A stretch of 10,182 nucleotides of DNA from positions 1-10,182 of the forward strand of contig JAMOTR010000017.1 in assembly GCA_027068385.1 (NCBI GenBank). The letters are read 5' to 3'. The position numbers and the translations under genes are program-made. Of the stretch, positions 1 to 6,965 are shown piece after piece. This DNA comes from Candidatus Heimdallarchaeota archaeon (GTDB taxonomy: Archaea > Asgardarchaeota > Njordarchaeia > Njordarchaeales > JAMOTR01). The stretch's first letter is position 1, and each line of letters begins with the position of its first letter. Below the pieces are notes generated by a model, which ran no database searches, had not been told where the DNA came from, and saw only the letters and a list, made by a program, of their open reading frames with translations.

Positions 1-243
1 CTATCGAGCCTCGTGAGCGTCACCGCGGTGACGTTCTCCATAGTAGCCCTCGTGTGCGCCGGTATGATATCGCTAGAAAAAGCTTCCACGTATCTCCTCA
101 TCGCAATGGCCGTAGGGGCATTAAATAAAATCATATACGCCTCGCTCGCGTGTACCGATAAGAGGGAGATCGCGAAGCTGGCGGCTATACTCTTAGTGAT
201 CGCTATCGTGCTCGTATTACCGTATAATATTCGAAGACCTTGA
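1..243 (+). CDS. C-terminal part of a DUF4010/MgtC-like membrane protein (5' end outside window)
   Basis: The frame is open from base 1 and stops at TGA 241-243, giving about 80 residues; the start lies upstream of the window. The fragment is very hydrophobic, with two to three predicted membrane helices (around residues 9-25, 28-46 and 59-75). An SVTAVTFSI stretch is followed by a G-x-I-S turn, an N-K pair in the second helix (ALNKII) and a short charged loop before the last helix. This order resembles the C-terminal half of the DUF4010 domain of MgtC/SapB-family membrane proteins, where 'VDA-T-S', 'G-I/L' and 'N-x-x-x-K' recur. The substrate is unknown. Its last 41 bases overlap the 3' end of the convergent GlmU-like gene. 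The fragment contains no CGG or TGG codon. The family call is from pattern memory only. Confidence 0.6.
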   Translation, partial: LSSLVSVTAVTFSIVALVCAGMISLEKASTYLLIAMAVGALNKIIYASLACTDKREIAKLAAILLVIAIVLVLPYNIRRP

Positions 244-1162
244 ATCCCGATATCTTATTTCTTGGGCTTATGAACGCCCCGAGCTTCGGGAAACCGGGCT
301 TATAGTTGATCGTCATGATGCCACCGACGATCGTCGTGTAGCGGCCTATAAAGGAGTCCCCTATGTAAGAGAGCCTCCCCGTAGAAGCATCCTCTTCGAT
401 CACGGAGTGCTTCACTTCCGTGGAAAATCCTACCGTAGAGCGGGCGTTTAAGGAAGAACGTCTGATGAGAGAGGAATTACCCACGAGCGCGTTTTTTCCT
501 ATGTAAGCGGGCCCTACGATCTTCGTCCGCTCGTATATCACAGCACCATCTTCGATCACTACGGGCCCCTCTATGATGACGTCCGAATGCACCTTAGCCC
601 TTGGTGATATGCGCGTCTCTTTTATGTCCATAAGGCGCACGTCTAGTGCCTTCAAGAGGTCTTTAGGTTCCATTACGTGCACCAAGCTCACGTTCGATAC
701 GAGCTTAAGATTCCCACAAGGCTTACCGTAAGCCTTCTCCTTAGAAGAGAACGAGCACACGGAGACTCCTAAGAAATACGTGGGCCCCAGAGAGGTCTTC
801 ACGATCCGGGGCGTCTTTATGCTTAGGGAGCCCAAGAACGCTTCATCTCCTTCCTCTACTAGCTCCTGTAATTCCTTGAGTATACCCTCCGAAGCGACTA
901 GGTTTTCGGGCACCGATAATATTAGATCGCCCTCGTCTAGATATTCCGAGAGTTCATCCTCTTTAATTATCGTGGCTCCCGGAACCTCGTAAGAATAAGG
1001 CTCTTTACATACTATTAATACACCCTCTACACCCGCTTTAAGTAATAATGAGGCAAGGGTCTCGAAGATCGTGGAACCCATTATCGTGCGGGCCCCTATA
1101 GGTTCCGAAGAAAAAGGGCCCATCGATTTCATCCTTCCTAGCGTGTATATTAGCCCCATCAT
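203..1162 (-). CDS. Degenerate GlmU-like sugar-phosphate nucleotidyltransferase/acetyltransferase
   Basis: The 319-aa protein matches archaeal two-domain GlmU-like enzymes (such as the Sulfolobus ST0452 type). These make UDP-GlcNAc from glucosamine-1-phosphate by acetyl and uridylyl transfer. Residues about 20-175 look like a shrunken nucleotidyltransferase fold, but the N-terminal glycine-rich G-x-G-x-R nucleotide loop is absent. Residues about 185-298 form a left-handed beta-helix of hexapeptide repeats (IIEGPVVIEDGAVI, GPAYIG). In the active-site stretch normally reading H-L-S-Y-V/I-G-D, the catalytic His is Arg263 (codon AGG). The protein also stops just after the KLGAFI motif, with about 21 unrelated residues replacing the final coils. 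Its ATG overlaps the glmS stop (ATGA), so translation is coupled. It may be a non-catalytic partner, an enzyme of altered chemistry, or a decaying gene. Two CGG codons (residues 119, 212) are uninformative. Confidence 0.75.
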   Translation of the reverse strand: MMGLIYTLGRMKSMGPFSSEPIGARTIMGSTIFETLASLLLKAGVEGVLIVCKEPYSYEVPGATIIKEDELSEYLDEGDLILSVPENLVASEGILKELQELVEEGDEAFLGSLSIKTPRIVKTSLGPTYFLGVSVCSFSSKEKAYGKPCGNLKLVSNVSLVHVMEPKDLLKALDVRLMDIKETRISPRAKVHSDVIIEGPVVIEDGAVIYERTKIVGPAYIGKNALVGNSSLIRRSSLNARSTVGFSTEVKHSVIEEDASTGRLSYIGDSFIGRYTTIVGGIMTINYKPGFPKLGAFISPRNKISGFKVFEYYTVIRAR

Positions 1163-2949
1163 TCTACCGTTACGGATTTCGCGAGATTTCTAGGCTTATC
1201 CGGATCGTATCCGCGTAACACCGCGGCATGATAAGCGATGAGGAACAGGGGGACCACTAAGATAGCCGTCGAAACGTTCTCATCAACGTCCGGGAGCGAT
1301 ATATAAGAGGCTCCCTCGAAGTTCTCCACGAGCGAGTCGAACGTGATCACGTACGCGTTCGCTCCTCTGCTAATGACCTCCTCATACGTACTTCTATCCT
1401 TCCTCACGTGCTTCTCCGAGTAGCTTATGAGGATCACGGGGAAGTCCTTGGAGATTAAAGCTAAAGGACCGTGCTTAAGCTCGCCCGAAGGATAGGACTC
1501 AGCGTGTATGTAAGACACCTCCTTAATCTTAAGCGCGCCCTCCTTAGCGGCTACGTATCCTAAATAGCGACCCAAATAGAAGGCGCTCGGTTTATCGTAC
1601 AAGCTCTTCGCGATCCTTAAGGCAGCTTCGTCAAGCTTCTCGCTCCCTAATCCGGACCGGTTACGCCTCTCTTTGAGTATCTTATCGAACGCCTTAGGTA
1701 CTTCGTTTAAACTTTCTAAGCCCCCCAAAGCGGCGAACGCTAACACTTGATTCACGAACGTCTTCGTGGCCGCTACAGCGCGTTCCACGCCCGCCTCTAT
1801 GTATACGCGTTCGGTCGCTATCCTATCGAGCTCCGAGTTACGACGGTTCACGATCGCTAGCACGGGTACACCGTTTTCCTTAAGCCTCCTTACCGGTTCT
1901 AATACATCGTAAGTCTCCCCGGATTGGCTCACCGCGATCACTAGGTCGTCCTCTACTAGGTCTATCCGATTAGGGAACTCGGAAGCTACGATCGCCTTTA
2001 TGTGCTTATTTTTATATATCCTAGATAGGACCATCTCGCCATAAAGGGACGCGTGATAAGAGCTTCCGGCCCCTATTATCCGTATTTTGTCGTACGTTTC
2101 TAAGAGCTCTATAGCCCCTTTTATGTGATGCTCGGCATAGCTTACGAATAACGACGCGAAGTGTGGAATATCATATATTTCCTTATGCATCCGATGGGCG
2201 AACCCTCCTTTATCTATCCGAGACGCGTCTATGGATATGTTCTTCCGTTTCGGAAGGGGCTTACCGTATACGTTTTCCACCTTTATTTCGTCCCTCGACA
2301 CGTACCCGTAAGAGCCGTCCTCCAAGTACAGAACGCGCTTAGTATAAGGCGCTAACGCGATTACATCGCTAGCCACGAACGCCTCTCCCTTGCCTTTACC
2401 TATAATGAGTGGGAGGAGTCCCTTCTTCATGAAGTATAGACGCCTCTCCGGGGACGCTAGAAGAACTATAGAAAAGTCCCCCTGAAGCCTCTTTATGCTC
2501 TCTCTTAGGGCCTCTAATATCGTTTTACCTTCCTTTAGAAGCTCTTCTATGAGATGAGCTACCACTTCGGTATCCGTCTCCGAATAGAACCTATGTCCTT
2601 TAGCTAAGAGCTCCCTTTTTATCTCGAAGTAGTTCTGTATTACACCGTTATGAACGATCGCGATCTTACCGGTACAGTCCGTGTGCGGATGCGCATTTTC
2701 TTCCGATACGATGCCGTGCGTGCTCCATCTCGTGTGTCCTATTCCGATATTACCCGGGAGAGAGTCGAGCTTCTTTTCCTTAAGTACTTTGTCTATGGAA
2801 CCCACCCCTTTAGATATCCGGATGCGACCCCTGGAGTCCATAGTAGCTATCCCGACGCTATCGTAGCCTCTGTACTCCAATAGTCTAAGCATCTCGATGA
2901 GTATCGGTGCCGCCTTTCTGTTCCCTATGTACCCCGCGATGCCGCACAT
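1159..2949 (-). CDS. glmS: Glutamine-fructose-6-phosphate aminotransferase (glucosamine-6-phosphate synthase)
   Basis: The enzyme makes glucosamine-6-phosphate from fructose-6-phosphate and glutamine in the cytoplasm, the entry step to UDP-GlcNAc. At 596 aa it has normal family length and all domains. The class II glutaminase starts with Met-Cys2-Gly-Ile, followed by EYRGYDS and GHTRWSTHG. Two SIS isomerase domains follow: SQSGET near residue 340 and EGALKIKEVSYIHAE near 470-485, then GELKHGPLALI. The C-terminal DKPRNLAKSVTVE is typical. Conserved Arg27 and Arg74 are AGA, and the strictly conserved Trp75 is TGG. Seven CGG codons lie at residues 44, 235, 244, 253, 290, 328 and 431. Residue 253 is in H-x-M-x-K-E-I, where the family has Phe, Tyr or Trp, so Trp fits and Arg does not. 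Residue 328 (EFPN-CGG-ID) would also tolerate Arg. It is transcribed leftward and coupled to the GlmU-like gene. Confidence 0.96.
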   Translation of the reverse strand: MCGIAGYIGNRKAAPILIEMLRLLEYRGYDSVGIATMDSRGRIRISKGVGSIDKVLKEKKLDSLPGNIGIGHTRWSTHGIVSEENAHPHTDCTGKIAIVHNGVIQNYFEIKRELLAKGHRFYSETDTEVVAHLIEELLKEGKTILEALRESIKRLQGDFSIVLLASPERRLYFMKKGLLPLIIGKGKGEAFVASDVIALAPYTKRVLYLEDGSYGYVSRDEIKVENVYGKPLPKRKNISIDASRIDKGGFAHRMHKEIYDIPHFASLFVSYAEHHIKGAIELLETYDKIRIIGAGSSYHASLYGEMVLSRIYKNKHIKAIVASEFPNRIDLVEDDLVIAVSQSGETYDVLEPVRRLKENGVPVLAIVNRRNSELDRIATERVYIEAGVERAVAATKTFVNQVLAFAALGGLESLNEVPKAFDKILKERRNRSGLGSEKLDEAALRIAKSLYDKPSAFYLGRYLGYVAAKEGALKIKEVSYIHAESYPSGELKHGPLALISKDFPVILISYSEKHVRKDRSTYEEVISRGANAYVITFDSLVENFEGASYISLPDVDENVSTAILVVPLFLIAYHAAVLRGYDPDKPRNLAKSVTVE

Positions 2950-2969
2950 TCAAGAAGTACTAGTCCGAG

Positions 2970-2977
2970 AAATTTAA
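2970..2977. promoter_or_regulatory. Shared TATA-like box between glmS and the divergent 2996 gene
   Basis: The 46-base gap between the two divergent start codons contains a single AT-rich element, AAATTTAA on plus and TTAAATTT on minus. Its centre is about 22 bases from the rightward ATG (2996) and about 24 bases from the leftward glmS ATG (2949). Archaeal TATA boxes are centred about 26 bases before the transcription start. Both mRNAs would then start at or next to their start codons. That one box drives both directions is an inference. Confidence 0.5.
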
Positions 2978-2995
2978 CGGAAAAGGCTCATACAC

Positions 2996-3712
2996 ATGAT
3001 GGATTCTATAAACGCTCTAATGGAAATATTGAGGAAAGGGAGGGTGTTTAAGCAAGAGATCGGGGAGGCGTTGGGGACGCTAAGGAACTTCAAGCTCGTA
3101 AAGATCGGAACTAAGTACGTTCGCCCTCGGGATTATCTAGATCTTATTCCTAAAGATATACCCGTGGAGGCGCTCACGTATACGTTTAAGCTCGCTACAA
3201 GGTTAGAAAGGGGGAAGGTACTAAAGGACCCCATACTATACGCTCAAGGGGTACTCGGACTTAAGTTCATGAGGAAGTGCTCGACCATTGAGGAGATGAA
3301 GGTTGTATCACAGATCTTCGCTCAGAACCAGCTTAATCCCATATTAGTGAACGAGCTCCTTCTCATAATACCGTCCGGATGCTCCTTTTGGGAAGGAAAA
3401 ACGATAGATGAAAGGCCGTTAAAGGCGTTCTTCGAAACGCTTAGGACGGGAAAAATCGCGGACGAAAGCGTGCGGGAGGTGCCGAGGATACACGCCTTAT
3501 ACTACGATCGCTTGATGTCTTACATTAAACGCCTCCAGAAGATGTATGAGGAGATATTAAAGAGCGAAGACCCTCGCTTGAAGGATCGCGTCGCGTTATT
3601 AAGGGAGGAAATAGAGAAGAGGGCTAGGACTAAGGCCGATAAAATACGCGCTTTAGTACGCGCTTGCGGCTCCATAGAGGCGGTTTATAAAATGCTAAAA
3701 AACGTTTATTAG
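2996..3712 (+). CDS. Unrecognised 238-aa protein with charged C-terminal helix
   Basis: I do not recognise the family. The ATG at 2996 is followed directly by a second ATG (2999), so either may be used; a TATA-like box about 22 bases upstream fits a leaderless start. The first 50 residues (short helix, 'GKVF/KQEIGEALG', then 'KLVKIGTKYV') could form a small winged-helix-like domain, but this is weak. The middle is helical. Residues about 178-220 are rich in Lys, Arg and Glu with heptad-like spacing and may form a coiled coil. Cys residues occur singly with no zinc-binding pairs. One Trp is TGG (in SFWEG). Two CGG codons occur at YVRP-CGG-DY and ESV-CGG-EV and cannot be judged without homologues. 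Its stop (TAG 3710-3712) overlaps the convergent aIF1A stop by three bases. There is no signal peptide or membrane segment. Confidence 0.7.
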   Translation: MMDSINALMEILRKGRVFKQEIGEALGTLRNFKLVKIGTKYVRPRDYLDLIPKDIPVEALTYTFKLATRLERGKVLKDPILYAQGVLGLKFMRKCSTIEEMKVVSQIFAQNQLNPILVNELLLIIPSGCSFWEGKTIDERPLKAFFETLRTGKIADESVREVPRIHALYYDRLMSYIKRLQKMYEEILKSEDPRLKDRVALLREEIEKRARTKADKIRALVRACGSIEAVYKMLKNVY

Positions 3713-4044
3713 AACTCGATGCCGCCCTCTTCCTCTTCCTTTATAATACCCATTTTGATGAGCTTCTTTACTTGATCCTTCGTGTACTTCATCCTTATTT
3801 CACCGCGCCACTCCTTCTCGGATTCGGAATACCGCAAGGAGACGAGCACGTAATCACCGGGGTTGATCCGTGACCTGCGTCTCCTCTTCATCTTTCCCGG
3901 CACGAATACCTTCGCGATTATCTCCTCCTCCTTTCCGTTAATTTCTACATATCCTCTAGCTAAGAACCGACCGGCCCCTAGAGGCTCTAATATCTCCATC
4001 ACGGCCTCCCCTTTCGAGGGATCGGGAAGCACTAGGTCCTTCAT
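3709..4044 (-). CDS. eif1A: Translation initiation factor aIF1A (S1-like OB fold)
   Basis: aIF1A binds the A site of the small ribosomal subunit during initiation. The 111-aa length is normal. The OB-fold signature runs from G-A-G-x-F (residues 23-27), through VPGKMKRRRRS (48-58) and INPGDYVLVS (60-69), to MKYTKDQVKKLI. In the family the residue after the basic stretch is an almost invariant Trp (R-V-W-I-x-x-GD); here residue 59 is CGG. Residue 71 (VSL-CGG-Y) is also CGG, where archaea usually have Trp (P-W-D-F) and eukaryotes Arg. CGG at residue 26 sits where Arg is common in the family and is a possible counterexample to the Trp reading. Trp79 is TGG. The acidic tail (EEEEGG) is ordinary. 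It lies 29 bases after the nmd3 stop with its own TATA-like box. Confidence 0.92.
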   Translation of the reverse strand: MKDLVLPDPSKGEAVMEILEPLGAGRFLARGYVEINGKEEEIIAKVFVPGKMKRRRRSRINPGDYVLVSLRYSESEKEWRGEIRMKYTKDQVKKLIKMGIIKEEEEGGIEF

Positions 4045-4060
4045 GGACCTTTAAAAGAAC

Positions 4061-4069
4061 ATATATTAT
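4061..4069 (-). promoter_or_regulatory. TATA-like box for aIF1A
   Basis: On the minus strand the 29-base gap between the nmd3 stop and the aIF1A ATG contains ATAATATAT. It is centred about 21-22 bases before the ATG at 4044, so transcription would begin at or just inside the start codon. This suggests aIF1A can be made independently of the upstream pstS-nmd3 transcript. A nearer TTTTAAA (about 4050-4056) is too close to the ATG to serve. Confidence 0.45.
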
Positions 4070-4073
4070 GGAT

Positions 4074-5039
4074 CTACTTCGCCTCCTCTTCTAATTTCTT
4101 TTTAGGTAAAGCGAGGACTTCGTCACCCATCCTATATACTTTTACCTCTTCCCCAGGCCTTAATAGCTCGGGAACCTTCGCATATACGAGATCCTCGTTC
4201 ACGAACACGGACGCTACGTACTCGTCGGAGTCCATTACGAACCCCTCTTCCGGCTTCGCTATGAGGCGCACCTCGTGCTTCGAAGGAAACGCCATGCGCT
4301 TCATGTCCGGCACCCTAAGTACCTCAAACCGCCCCTTGTTTACGCCCAAGAACACGTAACGGCGCCCTGATATGTCGACGAGATCATACTTATCGAACTC
4401 CGGTATACGGACGGAGTGAGTCTCTATCCCTTTACGCTTACCGTCCTCGATCTTTAATAGACTCCTCGTGACGATGTGCTTAGCCCCCCGACGGTTCACG
4501 ATCTCCTTAGCTAACCGACGGGCGGGTGGATGGTCTAAGAAGTATACGTTTATGCCTTCCTTCACGCGCTCATAGCGAACGAACGAATCGAGCACCTCCA
4601 CTTTGTGACGAACCTCCTCGAACGCCCTTTCTACCTTATCCTTAGGCCCGCGTATCTGTACTAGCGCCTCGTAATACCCGGATAGCTTGCGGGAGCATCT
4701 GGGACACACGCCCAGATTATCGCGGTACCGGAAGTGTCTCAATATGCGACGACTCTTCGGACCCGTTACCGAAATTACTATCTCATAGAGCTTATACCCA
4801 TCCTTCTCACGCCCCGCCTTGAACACCTTGTAATTCTTTACGGAATAACCGGGAGGGAGACGCTTCGATACGCGATTTACGTACTTCTCGGCTATGAGCT
4901 TTATAGGATTAAAGTATCCCCGACGGTCCCCCCGCTTTACCCTACCACAATATTTGCAATACGTTACGTCGTACTTCTCCCGATGCTCCTCGCGGGGTTC
5001 CTTCAATAGCTCGAACCGTTTATCGATCATAAAAGGCAC
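4074..5039 (-). CDS. nmd3: NMD3-family ribosome biogenesis protein
   Basis: NMD3 is the large-subunit export adaptor of eukaryotes; archaeal forms bind the large subunit, probably during assembly. The zinc-binding pairs C28-x2-C31 (CKYCGR) and C112-x2-C115 (CPRCSRK) are present. They are followed by the family hallmark GYYEALVQIRG and then OB/SH3-like beta-rich domains to residue 321. The first pair is normally followed by a conserved Trp (C-x2-C-G...W); here residue 40 in GDR-x-GYF is CGG, matching Trp. Other CGG codons are at 8, 20, 36, 104, 175, 184 and 237. Residue 184 (NR-x-GAK) matches a family Phe position, while the rest are neutral. There is no TGG. The GTG start at 5039 directly follows the pstS TGA; an ATG three codons inside (5030) is an alternative. 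It is co-transcribed with pstS. Confidence 0.9.
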   Translation of the reverse strand: MPFMIDKRFELLKEPREEHREKYDVTYCKYCGRVKRGDRRGYFNPIKLIAEKYVNRVSKRLPPGYSVKNYKVFKAGREKDGYKLYEIVISVTGPKSRRILRHFRYRDNLGVCPRCSRKLSGYYEALVQIRGPKDKVERAFEEVRHKVEVLDSFVRYERVKEGINVYFLDHPPARRLAKEIVNRRGAKHIVTRSLLKIEDGKRKGIETHSVRIPEFDKYDLVDISGRRYVFLGVNKGRFEVLRVPDMKRMAFPSKHEVRLIAKPEEGFVMDSDEYVASVFVNEDLVYAKVPELLRPGEEVKVYRMGDEVLALPKKKLEEEAK

Positions 5040-6059
5040 TCAAAACGAGTTCAAAATATCAAGCACGCGCTCCACGATATCCTCGGGAAGGGGGGCGAAG
5101 TGTGCGGATTTAAGTATACCTTGCCCCATCGTAAGCGCGTACCTTAAGAACTCCTTCACGGCTTCCTTCGCTTCTCCCGAGAGATTAGAGAGGCCTCTGT
5201 ATATCACGACGTACCCGAAGGACACTATAGGCCGACCGGATGGGGCGTCTAGTATGTACACGCTAAAGTTTCCCGGTATCCCGTACGTTTTATCGTAACT
5301 CTCTACGGCTCTAGAGAAAGCGTCTATCGAAGGCCTTACGAATTCTCCTGATCCGTTCGGAAGGCTCACTACGCGTAACTTTAACTCTACGGCCCGCGCG
5401 TATCCTACGTATCCTATCGAATAAGGCGTCTTCTTTACCGTCTCCGCGACCCCGCTGTTCCCTATTGCGGGTATCCCATGACCGATATCGTCCACGGGCC
5501 GATGTACAGTATCGCTCGCCCCAACCTTTTCCCTCCGTTCCTCCGAGTTCTTGCTTAGCCGCGTGGTGATCACGGCCGTGGTTCCCGAGGAGTCCTTACG
5601 ATGTACCGCGTATATAGGCTCGTGAGGTAAGTTTACGTTAGGGTTTAACGCCTTTATGGAGGGATCGTCCCGGTACGTGATCTTACCTAGGTATATATCC
5701 GCTATCACCGTCGCGTTCAAGCGTATATCGAACGGCACGTTAGCGACAAATACGAACGCCTGAACTAGTATGGGTAAATTTATGAGCCCATATTCACGCG
5801 CGACGTCGTAAGGAACGTACTCATCCGAAGCCGCTAGCGCGTATACGCCATCTATCAAACGCGATATCCCCGTTCCCGATCCCACCCCTTCGTACGTAAG
5901 GCGATACCCGTGATAAGAGAAATTAGATGTCCGATAACTCATCACGGGCATCATAGCCGTCGATCCGCCGGCCGGGAGATACTCCTTATTATAACCATAA
6001 GAGATGAAGAGTATCCGTATCACAAAAAGCGTAGCGATTACGCGAGCGCGCTTACCCAT
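5040..6059 (-). CDS. pstS: PstS-type phosphate-binding protein (ABC transporter substrate-binding)
   Basis: This extracytoplasmic protein would capture phosphate for an ABC importer. A basic N-terminus plus hydrophobic stretch (residues 7-21) forms a signal peptide or anchor. Diagnostic motifs are AGGSTA (30-35), G-x-GSGTGI (58-65), AASDE (76-80), LGKIT (124-128), LNPNVNLP, the RKDSSGTT phosphate loop (154-161) and GNSGVAETV (200-208). Arg154 is CGT. CGG occurs at residues 15, 43, 130, 167, 175, 187, 222 and 276. All eight suit Trp or an aromatic: GKITY-x-DDP is invariant W-x-DP, VH-x-PV is the WP motif, EE-x-REK matches EEW-K, and residue 15 is mid-signal-peptide, where Arg would be harmful. 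No TGG is present. No pstC, pstA or pstB is adjacent, so it is an orphan component here. It is followed directly by nmd3. Confidence 0.92.
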   Translation of the reverse strand: MGKRARVIATLFVIRILFISYGYNKEYLPAGGSTAMMPVMSYRTSNFSYHGYRLTYEGVGSGTGISRLIDGVYALAASDEYVPYDVAREYGLINLPILVQAFVFVANVPFDIRLNATVIADIYLGKITYRDDPSIKALNPNVNLPHEPIYAVHRKDSSGTTAVITTRLSKNSEERREKVGASDTVHRPVDDIGHGIPAIGNSGVAETVKKTPYSIGYVGYARAVELKLRVVSLPNGSGEFVRPSIDAFSRAVESYDKTYGIPGNFSVYILDAPSGRPIVSFGYVVIYRGLSNLSGEAKEAVKEFLRYALTMGQGILKSAHFAPLPEDIVERVLDILNSF

Positions 6060-6077
6060 ACGTATCGTAAGCTCAAA

Positions 6078-6085
6078 TCTATAAA
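6078..6085 (-). promoter_or_regulatory. TATA-like box for pstS-nmd3
   Basis: On the minus strand TTTATAGA, followed by more A/T, is centred about 23 bases upstream of the pstS ATG (6059). The spacing fits a leaderless archaeal promoter. The 82-base gap to the divergent L7Ae gene holds a separate box for that gene. Confidence 0.5.
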
Positions 6086-6110
6086 CGGACGTTTAAGCGT
6101 ATGAGCTAGT

Positions 6111-6118
6111 ATTTTTAT
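6111..6118 (+). promoter_or_regulatory. TATA-like box for the L7Ae-S28e-L24e operon
   Basis: ATTTTTAT is centred 27 bases before the L7Ae ATG (6142), which is ideal spacing for transcription starting at the start codon. The mRNA would then have no 5' leader. A leader K-turn for L7Ae self-regulation, known from Sulfolobus, therefore cannot be present in this transcript. Confidence 0.6.
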
Positions 6119-6141
6119 CCGCTTTTTGACGCTCGGGTTTC

Positions 6142-6525
6142 ATGAGCTACGTAGAGTTTACGGTCTCTGAAGAGGTTCTTAAGAAGGTTCGGGATCTACT
6201 CGAGCACGCGAATAAGTATGGACGCGTGAGGCGCGGAGCTAACGAGACGATAAAGGCCATAGAGCGCAACCAAGCGAAGCTCGTCATAATCGCCTCGGAC
6301 GTGGACCCTGAGTCCATCGTGATACCCGTAATAGCGCTCGCTCGCGAGAAGGGGATACCTTATCTATTCGTGCCTAGTAAGGCGGAGCTAGGGCGTTACG
6401 CGGGAATCAAGAGGCCCGCATCCGCGGTAGCCGTGGTGGATCCGGGTAAAGAGGAAGGCGAAAGACTTCTACAGGAGATCGTAGAGAGCATTAAAGGGTT
6501 CCTTAAGGGGGTGAGCTCCGAATGA
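6142..6525 (+). CDS. rpl7ae: Ribosomal protein L7Ae (also C/D and H/ACA sRNP and RNase P core protein)
   Basis: L7Ae binds kink-turn RNA in the large ribosomal subunit and is the core protein of C/D and H/ACA guide RNPs. At 127 aa it is of normal length. The RNA-binding signature is complete: [13 protein letters not shown] (residues 30-42), then [14 protein letters not shown] and [13 protein letters not shown]. All recognisable Arg residues use CGC, AGG, CGT or AGA. The single CGG (residue 17, KKV-x-DLL) falls in helix 1, where homologues have Ile, Leu or Tyr, so Trp fits better than Arg. It is first in an operon with S28e and L24e, and its stop overlaps the S28e ATG. Two C/D sRNAs, the RNAs this protein binds, lie just downstream. 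Confidence 0.97.
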   Translation: MSYVEFTVSEEVLKKVRDLLEHANKYGRVRRGANETIKAIERNQAKLVIIASDVDPESIVIPVIALAREKGIPYLFVPSKAELGRYAGIKRPASAVAVVDPGKEEGERLLQEIVESIKGFLKGVSSE

Positions 6526-6749
6526 GCCTATTTGAGGAGGACGCTAACATACCCGCTGAGGTAGTAGAAGTGCTCGATAGGCACGGCGCTCACGGTGAAG
6601 TGACGCTAGTACGCGTGAGGATCCTAGAGGGGCCGTTTAAGGGCCGCTATATGCTCCGTAACGTGATGGGGCCGGTGCGCGTAGGCGATATACTAATACT
6701 TCGTGAAGTAGAACGTGAGGCTAGGCCTCTAAAGCCGAAGAAGAGGTGA
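6522..6749 (+). CDS. rps28e: Ribosomal protein S28e
   Basis: This 75-aa small-subunit protein has the usual OB-type core: [22 protein letters not shown], then the invariant [17 protein letters not shown] (residues 48-64) and the terminal EREAR. Its ATG overlaps the L7Ae stop (ATGA). GGGGGTGAG at 6507-6515 provides a Shine-Dalgarno-like stretch six bases upstream. It is a useful internal control for the codon anomaly: the family has essentially no Trp, and the gene has ten Arg codons (AGG, CGC, CGT) but no CGG. Confidence 0.96.
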   Translation: MSLFEEDANIPAEVVEVLDRHGAHGEVTLVRVRILEGPFKGRYMLRNVMGPVRVGDILILREVEREARPLKPKKR

Positions 6750-6751
6750 TC
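6743..6751 (+). promoter_or_regulatory. Strong Shine-Dalgarno of L24e
   Basis: GAGGTGATC is fully complementary to the usual archaeal 16S rRNA 3' end (GATCACCTC). It lies four bases before the L24e ATG at 6756, spanning the S28e stop codon. This fixes the L24e start and fits SD-led translation of internal operon genes alongside leaderless first genes. Confidence 0.75.
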
Positions 6752-6755
6752 GCGA

Positions 6756-6956
6756 ATGCGTAAGTGTAGTTTCTGCGGCAAGCCCATACCGGCCGGAACC
6801 GGAATCATGTACGTGAAGACTAATGGGGAGATACTCCGGTTCTGCTCCTCGAAGTGCTACAAGAACGCTATAATACTTAAGCGTGTGCCCAGAAAGGTGA
6901 AACGGACGGAGGAGTATAGGAAGCTTAAGATGATCCGTAAAAAGTCCTCGAAGTGA
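6756..6956 (+). CDS. rpl24e: Ribosomal protein L24e (zinc finger)
   Basis: The 66-aa protein has the four-cysteine zinc site CSFCG (Cys4, Cys7) and FCSSKC (Cys30, Cys34), with [10 protein letters not shown] between them. The tail VPRKVK-x-TEEYRK matches the family's N-P-R-K-x-K-W-T. Its only two CGG codons are residue 28 (EIL-x-FCSSKC, Trp in many archaea, as in I/L-L-W-F-C-S-S-K-C) and residue 50 (KVK-x-T, a Trp conserved from archaea to humans). Both are therefore Trp sites, and no TGG is used. All its other Arg codons are CGT, AGA or AGG. It is the last protein gene of the operon. In many archaea ndk and infB follow; here C/D sRNAs follow instead. Confidence 0.96.
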   Translation: MRKCSFCGKPIPAGTGIMYVKTNGEILRFCSSKCYKNAIILKRVPRKVKRTEEYRKLKMIRKKSSK

Positions 6957-6965
6957 GTTTTTAAA

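Noticed and set aside
203..260. Frameshift as the cause of the GlmU-like C-terminal truncation
   Set aside because: I read the other two frames after KLGAFI and neither restores hexapeptide-repeat sequence; a simple one-base error does not explain it.
4734..5298. Plus-strand frames opposite nmd3 and pstS
   Set aside because: Antisense shadows; nmd3 and pstS have full family motifs on the minus strand.
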